A DNA stretch of 44,825 bases from Pseudonocardiales bacterium (GCA_030840295.1 JAVEET010000005.1:1-44825); one strand, 5' to 3'; positions 7,789 to 16,554 are shown, counted from the stretch's first letter. Made by a program: numbers and translations. The notes: generated from the letters alone by a model not told the origin.

Positions 7789-8591
7789 CGGATACCGCCT
7801 CGATCACCACCGCGGTACATCACGCGGCGCTGGCGGCAGCGGCCGACCTACCCCTGGCCGATATCCTCGTCCCAGGCGTGCCGCTCGAGATGACGGGCTC
7901 ACCCGTCCTGGAGCAATTCGCCGGTGTCGCGGTGTCCGCCCGTTTCACCGGCAGCCACCACGGCGAAGTGATCGTCGCGGTCGAGCAGACCGTCGCCGAG
8001 GCGCTGCTCAACTCACCGATCGGTGCGCTGGACATCACGGCCGCATTGGCGCCCGCGCTGAACTCCGCGGCGGCCACCGTGGGCACTGTGGTCACCGGCC
8101 CGGGACAGTCGCTGCCACTCGGACCCGCTCTGAACGCGCTGCTGAGCAAGCCGCATGCGGCCGTGGTTCCCCTCATGCACGACGGAGTCATTCGCGCCGT
8201 GATCGGGCTCGCTGTGAGTCCCGAGGACAGTGTCCGCACCGAACTCCAGGTTCCGAGCTACCCGACCCGCGCCGACCTCGATCAGCACCGGGTTACACCG
8301 ATCCCGGCATTCACCTCCAGGCGGGTTACCCGACACGGTTTGGATATGTTGCGCGACGTGGCCATGGAGGTCACTGCCCAGATCGGCAGCACCCGGATGA
8401 CCGTCAGCGAACTGCTCGCACTCTCCGATGGCGCAGTCGTCGAACTGGATCGCGCCGCGGGAGCACCGGCCGATCTGCTCGTCAACGGCCACCTCATCGC
8501 TCGCGGGGAGGTAGTCGTGGTCGACGAGAACTTCGGCTTGCGGATCACCGAGATCGTCCTGTCTGAGCCGGCCATTGCCAGCCCGACGTGA
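7785..8591 (+). CDS. fliN: Flagellar motor switch protein FliN with N-terminal CheC-like domain
   Basis: A 268-residue protein. The C-terminal 80 residues form the FliN/SpoA domain: MEVTAQIGSTRMTVSELLAL, then GAVVELDRAAGAPADLLVNG and a final GLRITEIV. The first 160 residues resemble the CheC/FliY-type domain (ALAPALNSAAATVGTVV), making it longer than enterobacterial FliN (about 137). The Glu of the CheC ExxN phosphatase motif is not evident before Asn, so phosphatase activity is doubtful. GTG 7785 overlaps the fliM stop and has AAAGGAG at 7769-7775. It forms the C-ring together with FliM. Confidence 0.88.
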   Translation: MTDTASITTAVHHAALAAAADLPLADILVPGVPLEMTGSPVLEQFAGVAVSARFTGSHHGEVIVAVEQTVAEALLNSPIGALDITAALAPALNSAAATVGTVVTGPGQSLPLGPALNALLSKPHAAVVPLMHDGVIRAVIGLAVSPEDSVRTELQVPSYPTRADLDQHRVTPIPAFTSRRVTRHGLDMLRDVAMEVTAQIGSTRMTVSELLALSDGAVVELDRAAGAPADLLVNGHLIARGEVVVVDENFGLRITEIVLSEPAIASPT

Positions 8592-9043
8592 GCGCAGTCG
8601 AAACCATCGGCAGGATGCTGCTCGCCCTAGGCGTCGTCCTCGGACTGATGTGGGCGCTGGCGCGATTCGTCCGCCGCCCGTTGACCGGCAAGGCCGATCG
8701 GGTGCTCAACGTCCTGGCCCGTCAACAACTCAGCCGGAATGCCTCGGTGGCCGTACTCAAGGTCATGGATCGCGCGCTGGTGGTCGGGGTAACCGATCAG
8801 GGCGTCCGGCTGCTGACCGAGACCGAGCTCGAACCCTTGCTGGCCGCCATCACTGCGCAGGCCGCCAAGCCGCCTCGACAGCGCAACGCCGAATCGGTCG
8901 GTTCGCTGCCGGTTGGTTCACTGCCGATCGACGCCGTACCGGTCGGCGTCCGGACCGCCGGCGCTCTGGACGGCTCCGTGCTCTCCCCCAAGGTGTGGTC
9001 GCAGTTGGTGACGGCGGCGCGTAACGCCACAGTGCGCCGGTGA
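8588..9043 (+). CDS. fliO: Flagellar export protein FliO
   Basis: A 151-residue protein with one N-terminal membrane helix (about 8-27, MLLALGVVLGLMWALARFV) followed by a basic region and the FliO soluble block VLARQQLSRNASVAVLKVMD with VVGVTDQGVRLL. FliO assists assembly of the FliP/FliR export gate. The GTG start overlaps the fliN stop and its own stop overlaps fliP. The C-terminal 45 residues are variable and probably disordered. Confidence 0.88.
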   Translation: MSAVETIGRMLLALGVVLGLMWALARFVRRPLTGKADRVLNVLARQQLSRNASVAVLKVMDRALVVGVTDQGVRLLTETELEPLLAAITAQAAKPPRQRNAESVGSLPVGSLPIDAVPVGVRTAGALDGSVLSPKVWSQLVTAARNATVRR

Positions 9044-9957
9044 AGACGCCGATCGGAGCCTGGCTGACCCGGCTCGGCCGCCGGCTGGGCGTGATCGCCG
9101 CCAGCGCGTTCCTGGGATCGATGATCGCCGCGGCCTTGATGCTGGCAACGCCGTTCACCGCATCGGCCGGAGCGGCGCCGATGCCCGCCACGGCTGCGCT
9201 GCCCGTACAGGTTCAGCCGCTGCTCACCCCGGTCGTCGGACCAACAAGCCCGGTCTCGCCGTCGAGTCCGGTCAAGCCGGCAGGATCGACGGCGTCCACC
9301 GGCACCGTCTCGGTCAGCGTTGATCCGAAGCCCAGCAACTCGGTCACCGTGCTGTTGCTGGTCACCGTGCTCTCCGTCGCGCCATCGATCATCCTGCTGA
9401 TGACCAGCTTCACCAAAATCTTCATGGTCCTGTCGCTGACTCGCAATGCCCTCGGGCTCACCGGCGTTCCGCCGAACCAGGTACTTGCCGGTCTGTCGCT
9501 GTTCCTGAGTCTGTTCATCATGGCGCCCACAGTCAAAGCTGTGAACGCCGCGGGAATCCAGCCATATCTCAAAGGCACCAAGTCCCAAGCTGCCGCCTAT
9601 CACGACGGGATCGCACCGCTGCGACAATTCATGCTGCAGCACACTCGCACCGAGGAGATCGCGCTGATGTTGCGCGCCGGTCACCTGCCCAATCCGCCGA
9701 CACCGGACAAGCTCGACTTGACCACGATCATCCCGGCCTTCGTGTTGTCGGAGTTGCGGTCGGCAATGATCATCGGCTTCGTCATCTACATTCCGTTCCT
9801 GATCATCGACATGGTCGTCTCGTCGTCGCTGATGTCACTGGGAATGATGATGTTGCCGCCCGTCTCGGTGTCGCTGCCCTTCAAGCTGCTGCTGTTCGTA
9901 CTCGTTGACGGCTGGGGCCTGATCATCACGGCACTCGTGCACAGCTACCAGACTTGA
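9040..9957 (+). CDS. fliP: Flagellar export gate protein FliP
   Basis: A 305-residue membrane protein. The core from about residue 100 is FliP: SVAPSIILLMTSFTKIFMVL, then GVPPNQVLAGLSLFLSLFIM, the loop with YHDGIAPLRQFML, and the C-terminal pair of helices with FVIYIPFLIIDMVV. The N terminus carries an extra hydrophobic segment (about 15-32), probably a signal peptide, and a Pro/Ser/Thr-rich stretch of about 55 residues, so it is longer than E. coli FliP (245). The GTG 9040 start overlapping fliO is supported by coupling. FliP5-FliQ4-FliR1 forms the secretion channel. Confidence 0.94.
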   Translation: MKTPIGAWLTRLGRRLGVIAASAFLGSMIAAALMLATPFTASAGAAPMPATAALPVQVQPLLTPVVGPTSPVSPSSPVKPAGSTASTGTVSVSVDPKPSNSVTVLLLVTVLSVAPSIILLMTSFTKIFMVLSLTRNALGLTGVPPNQVLAGLSLFLSLFIMAPTVKAVNAAGIQPYLKGTKSQAAAYHDGIAPLRQFMLQHTRTEEIALMLRAGHLPNPPTPDKLDLTTIIPAFVLSELRSAMIIGFVIYIPFLIIDMVVSSSLMSLGMMMLPPVSVSLPFKLLLFVLVDGWGLIITALVHSYQT

Positions 9958-10040
9958 CTGAGTTCACCGAGCCTCATACCAACGACGTCCGAACGACGTC
10001 CGAACCGCATCCGAACCACCCGAACCCGAGGAGGTCCACG

Positions 10041-10313
10041 ATGACCGACACCGCGATCGTTCATCTGGGCATGCACGCCATGATGATCGCGTTCGAGCTG
10101 GCAGCGCCGATCCTGCTGACCGCCCTGTTCATCGGGTTCGGCGTCTCGCTCTTCCAGTCGGCCACCCAGATCCAGGAGGTCACGCTGGCCTTCGTGCCCA
10201 AGGCCATCGGCGTCGGGGTGGCGCTGTTGCTCAGTGGCAGCTGGATGATGCATTCGATGGTCACGTTCACCCAGCAGCTCTTCGCCGAGCTTCCCAACCT
10301 CCTCAACAGCTGA
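10041..10313 (+). CDS. fliQ: Flagellar export gate protein FliQ
   Basis: A 90-residue protein with two hydrophobic helices (about 12-38 and 52-75) and the family block FQSATQIQEVTLAFVPKAIG. The ATG at 10041 follows a near-perfect ribosome binding site, GAGGAGGT at 10028-10035. The reading frame is open back to a TTG at 9954 overlapping the fliP stop, but those 29 residues are His/Pro-rich and unlike FliQ. The 83-nt gap before it is unusually long for this operon. Confidence 0.95.
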   Translation: MTDTAIVHLGMHAMMIAFELAAPILLTALFIGFGVSLFQSATQIQEVTLAFVPKAIGVGVALLLSGSWMMHSMVTFTQQLFAELPNLLNS

Positions 10314-10339
10314 CGCGCAGGTCGGCCCGGTAACCGTCA

Positions 10340-11104
10340 GTGAACCTACAGCTCGGCTCGGCGACCCTGGTCGCGCTGCTGCTTTGCACCGTGCGGATCA
10401 CGGCGTGGCTGATGATCGCGCCCCCGTTCGCCACCGCGGGAATCCCCCGTTCGCTGCGGTTCATGCTGGCAGCGGTCCTGTCGCTGTCCGTGCTTGCCTC
10501 CGCCACACCACACGCGCCGACCGCTGAAATCGGCCCGCTGGCTACCAGCGCTACGCTCCAGATCGTCATCGGTGGTGCGTTGGGCTTCCTGACCAGGCTG
10601 CTGTTCAGCGCCGTGGAGGCAGCGGGCTCACTCATCGACCTCTTCGGCGGCTTCTCGCTCGCGTTCGCCTACGACCCCCTTTCGGCTACCAGCACCTCGG
10701 TATTCGGAAAGTTCTACGGCATGCTCGCGACCACGCTCCTGTTCGCCAGCAGTGCTCATCTGGTCATATTGCAGGGATTCCTGCGTACCTTCTCGACCAT
10801 GCCACTGGACGGCACTATCGACGTATCGCATATCGGTTCGGCAGTGATGCACGGGCTCACGAGCATGTTCATTGCCGCCCTGCAGATCGCCGCACCGCTG
10901 ATCGCCGTTCTCTTCATCGCCGATCTCGCACTCGGGGTCCTCAGCCGGATCTCGCCGCAGCTCAACGTCTTTCAGCTGAGCTTTCCGCTGAAGATCATGC
11001 TCACCCTGGGGTTGGTGGGCCTGAGCTTTGCCCTGATGCCGCAGATCATCACCGAGATGGCCAATGACGTGAGCCTTGTGGTAATCAGCGTCGGTGGTGG
11101 CTGA
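10340..11104 (+). CDS. fliR: Flagellar export gate protein FliR
   Basis: A 254-residue protein with about six membrane segments, beginning LVALLLCTVRITAWLMIAPP and containing the FliR-type block EAAGSLIDLFGGFSLAFAYDP (about 93-113) and the C-terminal LNVFQLSFPLKIMLTL. FliR contributes one subunit to the FliPQR pore. The GTG 10340 start has no clear Shine-Dalgarno. The stop overlaps the flhB ATG by one base (TGATG), the common fliR-flhB coupling. Confidence 0.94.
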   Translation: MNLQLGSATLVALLLCTVRITAWLMIAPPFATAGIPRSLRFMLAAVLSLSVLASATPHAPTAEIGPLATSATLQIVIGGALGFLTRLLFSAVEAAGSLIDLFGGFSLAFAYDPLSATSTSVFGKFYGMLATTLLFASSAHLVILQGFLRTFSTMPLDGTIDVSHIGSAVMHGLTSMFIAALQIAAPLIAVLFIADLALGVLSRISPQLNVFQLSFPLKIMLTLGLVGLSFALMPQIITEMANDVSLVVISVGGG

Positions 11105-12195
11105 TGTCGGGCAAGCCGGCAGGCGAACGCACCGAAAAGGCGACGCCCCGGAAGGTGAAGAAAGCGCGGCGTGACGGTCAGATCGGACACTCGGCCGAAC
11201 TGGGATCGTGGGTTTCCATCCTGGCCGCCAGCTTCGTGCTCCCTGCGGTGGTGTCATCGCTGATGTCCAACGCCCAGACCACCCTGGTCCAGGTCGGTGC
11301 CATCATCGACCACCCCGATACGCCGACGGCAATCGCGATGGCCCGTACTTCGGTCCTGCACGGAGCGCTCACAGTCGCACCCCTCGCGGCCCTGATCCTG
11401 TTCGCCTCCGTCGCCTCGTCCGGGTTACAGGGTGGCTTTCACGTCGCACCGAAATTGCTACGACCGAAATTCTCCAGGCTGAACCCGCTCAGCGGCTCCA
11501 AGCGCATGTTCGGGCCGCAGGGCTGGTGGGCGTTGGTCAAGTCGGTGGGCAAGATCGCGGTGCTCTCGGCCGTGACGTACTTGGCCGTTCGCCAACTGGT
11601 TCCGACATTGATGGGCGCCGGAGCCGTCCCGCTGGGGCAGGTCCTTCACTCCACGACGTCCGCTGCTCTCAACGTGATCCGCTACGGCGCCGCAGCCGGC
11701 ATCGCCCTGGCGTTCGCCGATGTGGCCGTGGTGCGACGGCGCAACAACAAGCAGCTGAGGATGACCAAGGAGGAACTCAAACAGGAGATGAAGCAGAGTG
11801 ACGGCGATCCCCATTTGAAGGGTGCGATCAGATCCCGCGCGCTGGCCATCAGCCGCAATCGGATGATGGCCGACGTGCCTGACGCCGACGTCGTTGTGGT
11901 GAACCCCACCCATGTTTCGGTTGCGTTGAAATATGACCCGGCGCGGGGTGCGCCACGAGTGGTGGCCAAGGGCGGCGATCACGTGGCGGCGAGGATCCGC
12001 GAGCTGGCAGACGCTCATCGAGTGCCGATGGTTCAGGACATTTCACTGGCCAGGACCCTGTTCGCGACCTGCGAGGTCGGTCACGAGATTCCGGCCGAGC
12101 TCTATCAAGGCGTCGCTACCGTCCTGGCCTTCGTGATGCGCCTCAGACGTCGTGGATCAGCGGCCGGCATCCATCAGCTGGCGGCGCGCACCTGA
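11104..12195 (+). CDS. flhB: Flagellar export specificity switch FlhB
   Basis: A 363-residue protein: N-terminal GERTEKATPRKVKKARRDGQ, four membrane segments (about 35-55, 88-108, 145-165, 185-208), and a cytoplasmic domain containing NPTH at residues 267-270, the self-cleavage site. The following KYDPARGAPRVVAKG and DISLARTLFATCEVGHEIP blocks are standard. FlhB switches export from rod/hook to filament substrates after a signal from FliK, also encoded here. The C-terminal tail ends soon after the conserved domain. Confidence 0.96.
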   Translation: MSGKPAGERTEKATPRKVKKARRDGQIGHSAELGSWVSILAASFVLPAVVSSLMSNAQTTLVQVGAIIDHPDTPTAIAMARTSVLHGALTVAPLAALILFASVASSGLQGGFHVAPKLLRPKFSRLNPLSGSKRMFGPQGWWALVKSVGKIAVLSAVTYLAVRQLVPTLMGAGAVPLGQVLHSTTSAALNVIRYGAAAGIALAFADVAVVRRRNNKQLRMTKEELKQEMKQSDGDPHLKGAIRSRALAISRNRMMADVPDADVVVVNPTHVSVALKYDPARGAPRVVAKGGDHVAARIRELADAHRVPMVQDISLARTLFATCEVGHEIPAELYQGVATVLAFVMRLRRRGSAAGIHQLAART

Positions 12196-12207
12196 GGCAT
12201 GGCCGGT

Positions 12208-12414
12208 TCAGGCTGTTTCTCTCGACCTCAGATCGCACACGATCTCGGCCCCAAGACCGTTCAACGCGTCCGCGTACGTCGAGAAGTGATGGCCACACCA
12301 CAAAAGGGCACCGCCACCCAGCATCACAGTCTGTACCACGGCTCGAGCGGAGCACCGGTCGCAGCGATCCTCGGCCGTCAACGGGTGGGCGCTTCGATCT
12401 ACTTCGGTCACCAT
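12208..12414 (-). CDS. DUF7455-type zinc-ribbon-like small protein
   Basis: A 68-residue protein on the opposite strand. PLTAEDRCDRCSARAVV and LLWCGHHFSTY match the small actinobacterial family now called DUF7455. Cys18, Cys21, Cys40 and His43 could bind one zinc ion; function is unknown. It starts at ATG 12414. It interrupts the otherwise uniform + strand flagellar operon between flhB and flhA, with 12 bases separating its 3' end from the flhB stop. A + strand frame over the same bases shows no family features. Confidence 0.8.
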   Translation of the reverse strand: MVTEVDRSAHPLTAEDRCDRCSARAVVQTVMLGGGALLWCGHHFSTYADALNGLGAEIVCDLRSRETA

Positions 12415-12620
12415 CTCAGCTCCTTCACCGTTTGCCGATGCTGAACAGTCTTGTCATTCTGTCGACTCAGCACGGCCTGCACCTGAGGGATTCAGCTACG
12501 CAGTTTGAACTGGCGACAACCTCAAGTACGAGCAAGATCCGCCGAACAGAGTCATGCCAGGACGGCACTCAGCGCGGCCACGGAACGGGCCGAATCCTCA
12601 CCCTGTCCGCTGTTCGACCG
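12415..12620. other. flhA upstream region
   Basis: About 206 bases lie between the divergent DUF7455 gene and flhA. The stretch should hold the DUF7455 promoter and probably a second flagellar promoter, because flhA is separated from flhB here. No promoter hexamer pair is clear enough to name. Confidence 0.5.
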
Positions 12621-14684
12621 ATGTCGCGAGGTCTCGTGAATCCGAAGAAGCTGAGCCAGTTCGCGGTACCGGTCGGCGTCGTCGCCATCATCTTGATGAT
12701 GGTGGTCCCGGTCCCCGCCGCGGTCCTCGACTTCCTCATCGCGCTGAACATCACGACCGCGCTGCTCATCGTCCTGGTGAGCATGTACGTACGGCGCCCG
12801 CTGGACTTCTCGTCCTTTCCTTCGCTGCTACTGGTGTGCACGTTGTTCCGCCTCGCGCTGAACATCTCGGCCACCCGCAATGTGCTGAGCCATGGTTACG
12901 CCGGCAAGGTGATCGACGCGTTCGGGCACATCGTCATCAGCGGATCACTGATCATCGGATTGGTGATCTTCGCGATCCTTTTGGTCATTCAGTTCGTCGT
13001 CATTACCAACGGCGCCGGACGGGTCGCCGAGGTCGGCGCCCGCTTCACCCTGGACGCCATGCCCGGCAAGCAGATGGCCATCGACGCGGATCTGAACTCC
13101 GGGCAGATAGATGACCAGGAGGCGCGCCGCCGACGCGCCGAGGTAACCGCCGAGGCCGACTTCTACGGGTCGATGGACGGTGCCTCGAAGTTCGTCAAGG
13201 GTGACGCGATCGCAGCCATCATCATCACCGCCGTCAACCTGATCGGCGGGATCGCCATCGGCATCCTGCAGAACCACCTGTCGGTCACCGATGCGCTCAA
13301 CAAGTACAGCCTGCTCTCGGTGGGCGATGGATTGGTGTCGCAGATACCGGCGCTACTGCTGTCGGTATCCACCGGTTTGGTGGTCACTCGCGCGTCGGAC
13401 TCCGGGGATCTGGGTACCGTGGTCGCCGCCCAGCTCGGAAGTCAGCGGCGCGCGCTGCAGATTGCCGGGGGCGCCGCGCTGAGCCTCTGCCTGGTACCGG
13501 GTCTGCCGAAGTTGCCGTTTCTGGCGGTGGGTGGCGGTCTTCTGTTCATCGCTCAGCGGCTGCATCCGAAAGCCGACCGGACACAACCGGCGGCCGGCCC
13601 CGCGGTGACCGGCACTGGGCCGGCTCCGGACAGCCCGGAGGCCATTCTCAACGACCTGGCCGTGGATCCCCTGGAACTCGCATTGTCTGCAGACATGGTG
13701 TCGCTGGTAGACGGCTCCGGCGCCGACCTGCTCGACCGGGTTCGTGCGTTGCGACGCAAGCTAGCGCTCGAACTCGGCGTGGTGATGCCACCGGTTCGGA
13801 CGCGTGACAACCTCGACCTGCCCAGCTCGACCTACGCCATCCTGGTCAACGGCGTCGAGGTCGCGCGCGGGCAGGCCCCGTCGGCTACGGTGCTTGCCAT
13901 CGGGGACGGGCTGGAGAACCTGCCGGGACGGGAAGGCCGCGAACCCGTTTTCGGCTTACAGGGCAAGTGGATCGGGCTGGAACTGCGGTCACAGGCCGAA
14001 CTGCTCGGGGCCACCGTCGTCGACCGGTCATCGGTGATCATCACTCACCTGTCGGAGACCGTCCGGACTCATGCCAGTCGTCTCCTTGGCCGGGAGGAGG
14101 TTTCCGCTCTGACCAGGGCCCTCAAGCAGAGCCACCCCGTCGTCGTCGAAGACCTGACGCCGGCGCTGCTGAGCCTCGGCGAGGTGCAGCGCGTCCTGCA
14201 TGCACTCCTGGAAGAGAACGTCTCCATTCGCGATCTCGTCCGGGTTTTCGAGGCTTTGTCCGTAGCCGCTAAGACCAGCACCGATCCGGATCGCCTGGTC
14301 GAGGCAGCACGCCTCGCCCTGGCCCCGTCCATCACCGCCGCTCAGCTACAGGACGGCAAACTGCGGGTCTTGACCCTGGATCCGCGACTGCAGCAGAGCC
14401 TGCTTGAGTCGGCACGTCCCTCGGAGAACGGTATTCAGTTGCTGCCGGGGCCTGAACTCGTCGAAGCGCTCATCACCTCGGTGGCCAGCCATCATCAGAG
14501 CGCCCTGGACCGGGGCATCCGGCCGGTGCTCGTCTGTGCCCCACAGATCCGGTTGGCGCTGCGGCGACTCATCGCGGCATCGTCGCTCGACCTTCCCGTC
14601 ATGTCGTACAACGAGATCTCGAGCAACGCATCGGTCGTCGACACCGTGGGGGTGATCAGCGATGGGCGCACCCTTGCTGTCTGA
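12621..14684 (+). CDS. flhA: Flagellar export gate protein FlhA
   Basis: About 687 residues, the usual size. Seven to eight N-terminal membrane helices contain LLVCTLFRLALNISATRNVL (the FHIPEP signature region), followed by DQEARRRRAEVTAEADFYGSM cut at the FHIPEP loop, and GDGLVSQIPALLLSVSTGLV. The C-terminal half is the cytosolic docking domain for FliI/FliJ and chaperones. ATG 12621 is chosen; GTG 12636 is a possible alternative, while frames extending to 12432 add residues unlike FlhA. The stop lies inside the start of the flhF-like gene (23-nt overlap). Confidence 0.94.
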   Translation: MSRGLVNPKKLSQFAVPVGVVAIILMMVVPVPAAVLDFLIALNITTALLIVLVSMYVRRPLDFSSFPSLLLVCTLFRLALNISATRNVLSHGYAGKVIDAFGHIVISGSLIIGLVIFAILLVIQFVVITNGAGRVAEVGARFTLDAMPGKQMAIDADLNSGQIDDQEARRRRAEVTAEADFYGSMDGASKFVKGDAIAAIIITAVNLIGGIAIGILQNHLSVTDALNKYSLLSVGDGLVSQIPALLLSVSTGLVVTRASDSGDLGTVVAAQLGSQRRALQIAGGAALSLCLVPGLPKLPFLAVGGGLLFIAQRLHPKADRTQPAAGPAVTGTGPAPDSPEAILNDLAVDPLELALSADMVSLVDGSGADLLDRVRALRRKLALELGVVMPPVRTRDNLDLPSSTYAILVNGVEVARGQAPSATVLAIGDGLENLPGREGREPVFGLQGKWIGLELRSQAELLGATVVDRSSVIITHLSETVRTHASRLLGREEVSALTRALKQSHPVVVEDLTPALLSLGEVQRVLHALLEENVSIRDLVRVFEALSVAAKTSTDPDRLVEAARLALAPSITAAQLQDGKLRVLTLDPRLQQSLLESARPSENGIQLLPGPELVEALITSVASHHQSALDRGIRPVLVCAPQIRLALRRLIAASSLDLPVMSYNEISSNASVVDTVGVISDGRTLAV

Positions 14685-15840
14685 GGGCACTGACCTGCAG
14701 GTCATGCTCGCCGCCATCCTGGCCGAACACGGCGACGCCGTGACGATCGTCTATCAGGACCGAGTCCGCCGGGGTGGCTTCGCGGGATTCTTTACCCGAG
14801 AGGTATTCCGGATCGCCTATCGGCTGCCAGAGGTGACCCCGCCGGGTACCCAGCCGGTAGCGCCGTCTCTGGACGACCTGCTCGCAGCGGCGGATGCCGA
14901 CGAGGCGGCCGATGCCGACGAGGCGGCCGATGCCGACGAGGCGGCGGATGCCGACGAGACGGCCGACCAACCGAATTTCGCCGCCGTCCTGCAGCTGGCC
15001 GTGGCCGATGAACCTGAACTGCCGGTGGCCGATCCGGCACCGCGAAACGGGGCGGCATCGGAGATCTCGCGCTTCGGTGGAGGCCAGTCCCAAGCATCAC
15101 CATTGGCAAGCGTGACCGCGATGCACCCTGCGTCGGCTCGCGCGCGGTTGGACCTGCTGATGGGCCTGCGGGAGATCGGCGTGCCGGTAGGCATCAATCC
15201 CACGATGGAGGCGCACGGGATCTTCCATGCGATGGAGGAGATATTGGGCCAGTTGCCTCCCGCTCCACCGGTGCCCAGCCGTCCGGGCAAGGTGACCGCC
15301 CTCGTGGGCGAACTGACGCCCGCTCTGAGAGCAGCTCAGAGCATCGCGTCGTCGCTGAGGATTGCACATTCCTCGATCTGGGTTGCCGGGCTGCCGGGAC
15401 ACCCGGTCGAGAGCCTCTGCACCACGAGCCAGGTCGATCGGGTGCGGTCGCTGAACGGGCCGGATGGAGCCCGGAGGCTGCGATCGGACCTGCACGGATC
15501 GAACGAAAGCTTTGTCGTCGTCATCGCTACCGACTCGATCGAAGGCGACCCCGAGGATCGATGGGCCAGCGAGGTCGTTCGGGCCCTGCGGCCCGACGCT
15601 GCCTGGTTGATGGTCGACGCAACGCGCAAGATCGAGGACGAGCGGGCCCGGCTGGACCGCATCGGCGGGATCGACGCGCTCGCGGTGTACTCGGCCAGGC
15701 TCAGTTCGAGCCCGGCGACGGCATGGGACCTCGGACTGCCGATCGCTCTGCTCGACGGACGGCCGGCGACCACCTTCGCCTGGTCGAGTTTGCTTTTCAG
15801 CGCACTGCCCACCCACACCCGGCACGAAGCCACCGCTTGA
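14662..15840 (+). CDS. FlhF-like protein with degenerate GTPase domain
   Basis: A 392-residue protein. The first 55 residues resemble the FlhF N terminus (LAAILAEHGDAVTIVYQDRV, GGFAGFFTREVFRIAYRLPE). An acidic DADEAA repeat linker follows at about residues 78-101. The C-terminal 220 residues have the outline of an SRP-type GTPase, but at the P-loop position VTALVGELTPALRAAQSIA there is no GxxxxGKT/S, and no clear DxxG guanine site is visible. Position after flhA agrees with flhF, which places flagella at the pole in many bacteria. Here it is probably a non-hydrolysing relative; that is inference. Confidence 0.65.
   Translation: MGAPLLSEGTDLQVMLAAILAEHGDAVTIVYQDRVRRGGFAGFFTREVFRIAYRLPEVTPPGTQPVAPSLDDLLAAADADEAADADEAADADEAADADETADQPNFAAVLQLAVADEPELPVADPAPRNGAASEISRFGGGQSQASPLASVTAMHPASARARLDLLMGLREIGVPVGINPTMEAHGIFHAMEEILGQLPPAPPVPSRPGKVTALVGELTPALRAAQSIASSLRIAHSSIWVAGLPGHPVESLCTTSQVDRVRSLNGPDGARRLRSDLHGSNESFVVVIATDSIEGDPEDRWASEVVRALRPDAAWLMVDATRKIEDERARLDRIGGIDALAVYSARLSSSPATAWDLGLPIALLDGRPATTFAWSSLLFSALPTHTRHEATA
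14893..14964 (+). repeat. 18-bp tandem repeat x4 in the flhF-like gene
   Basis: Four adjacent copies of GATGCCGACGAGGCGGCC (the last two with one change each) encode DADEAA. The unit is a multiple of three, so copy-number change keeps the frame and only alters linker length. Confidence 0.95.
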
Positions 15841-15854
15841 TCATTGGGAGTAAA

Positions 15855-16094
15855 ATGTTTCGAGTTCCGGTCCTCATCCTGGCCACCGTGTTGTCTTCGA
15901 CCGCCCTGTGGTCCGCCTTCGTCGAGGGCAGCATGTCAGTCCTGACGGCCCTCGTCCGGTTTCTCATCGCGGTGCCCGTGGCGGCCTTGATGACGTCGGC
16001 CTTTCGACAGGTGATGTCCTCTGACAACCGGACGCCGCCCACGGCGGCAGCGGAGGTGGCTCAGCAAGGTGTACCGGAACTCTCCAGCCACTGA
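15855..16094 (+). CDS. Small two-helix membrane protein, unknown
   Basis: A 79-residue protein with two hydrophobic segments, about 3-22 (VPVLILATVLSSTALWSAFV) and 28-47 (LTALVRFLIAVPVAALMTSA), then a polar Thr/Ala/Glu tail. The family is not recognised. ATG 15855 has TTGGGAG at 15844-15850, and the gene follows the flhF-like gene by 14 bases on the same strand, so it is probably the last gene of the flagellar operon. It converges with the XRE gene on the other strand, with three bases between their stops. Confidence 0.65.
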   Translation: MFRVPVLILATVLSSTALWSAFVEGSMSVLTALVRFLIAVPVAALMTSAFRQVMSSDNRTPPTAAAEVAQQGVPELSSH

Positions 16095-16097
16095 CGA

Positions 16098-16505
16098 CTA
16101 TCTGAACACGGGTGGACCAGTACTGATGAACAGTAACCCCGGTGGGCATCCGAGAGCTCGCTCGATCGCCAGCGCGGTATCGCTCGCACAGGTCAGCCGC
16201 CGTCCGGCGATGAGGTGGTTGACGGTCGAGTGGCTGAGTCCGGCTCGGCGCGCGAAGCCGCGCTCGGACAGACCGAGCAGGCGGATGTAGTCGGCAAGTA
16301 CCGCTCGGCTGCGCAGCCGCATCGACGCCGACAGCTCATGAGTGGCAGCCATGTCGTCCGTTGTCCCAGAAGCCCCGTCCGTGTTGCCGCCTGTGGCTAT
16401 GCCATCTGTCGCCGTGCCATCTGTCGCCGTGCCATCTGTCGCTGTGCCATCTGTCGCTGTGCCATCTGTACTGCCGTGCCTTCTGCTCGTCGAATTCTTT
16501 GTCAT
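16098..16505 (-). CDS. XRE-type helix-turn-helix protein with repeat-rich N terminus
   Basis: A 135-residue protein. Residues about 65-128 form a Cro/C1-type DNA-binding domain: LADYIRLLGLSERGFARRAG, SHSTVNHLIAGRR, then a C-terminal helix and CPPGLLF. The first 50 residues are a low-complexity TDGTA repeat that looks disordered. It is transcribed away from the second helix-turn-helix gene at 16724, so the 218-bp region between them is a divergent promoter. The target is unknown; a phage- or mobile-element-like origin is possible. Confidence 0.75.
   Translation of the reverse strand: MTKNSTSRRHGSTDGTATDGTATDGTATDGTATDGIATGGNTDGASGTTDDMAATHELSASMRLRSRAVLADYIRLLGLSERGFARRAGLSHSTVNHLIAGRRLTCASDTALAIERALGCPPGLLFISTGPPVFR
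16401..16475 (-). repeat. 15-bp tandem repeat x5 in the XRE gene
   Basis: Five adjacent 15-bp units (+ strand GCCATCTGTCGCCGT, with GCTGT variants and a degenerate last copy) encode the TDGTA repeats. Frame is kept whatever the copy number. Confidence 0.95.
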
Positions 16506-16554
16506 CGTCTCGTTCCCGGGTGGCCGACTTCTGAGCCGTAACGCTACCGAGAAC

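Noticed and set aside
9954..10040. 29-residue N-terminal extension of FliQ from a TTG start
   Set aside because: His/Pro-rich, unlike FliQ, and a strong ribosome binding site precedes ATG 10041.
12432..12620. N-terminal extension of FlhA
   Set aside because: The residues do not resemble FlhA, and ATG 12621 gives the normal length.
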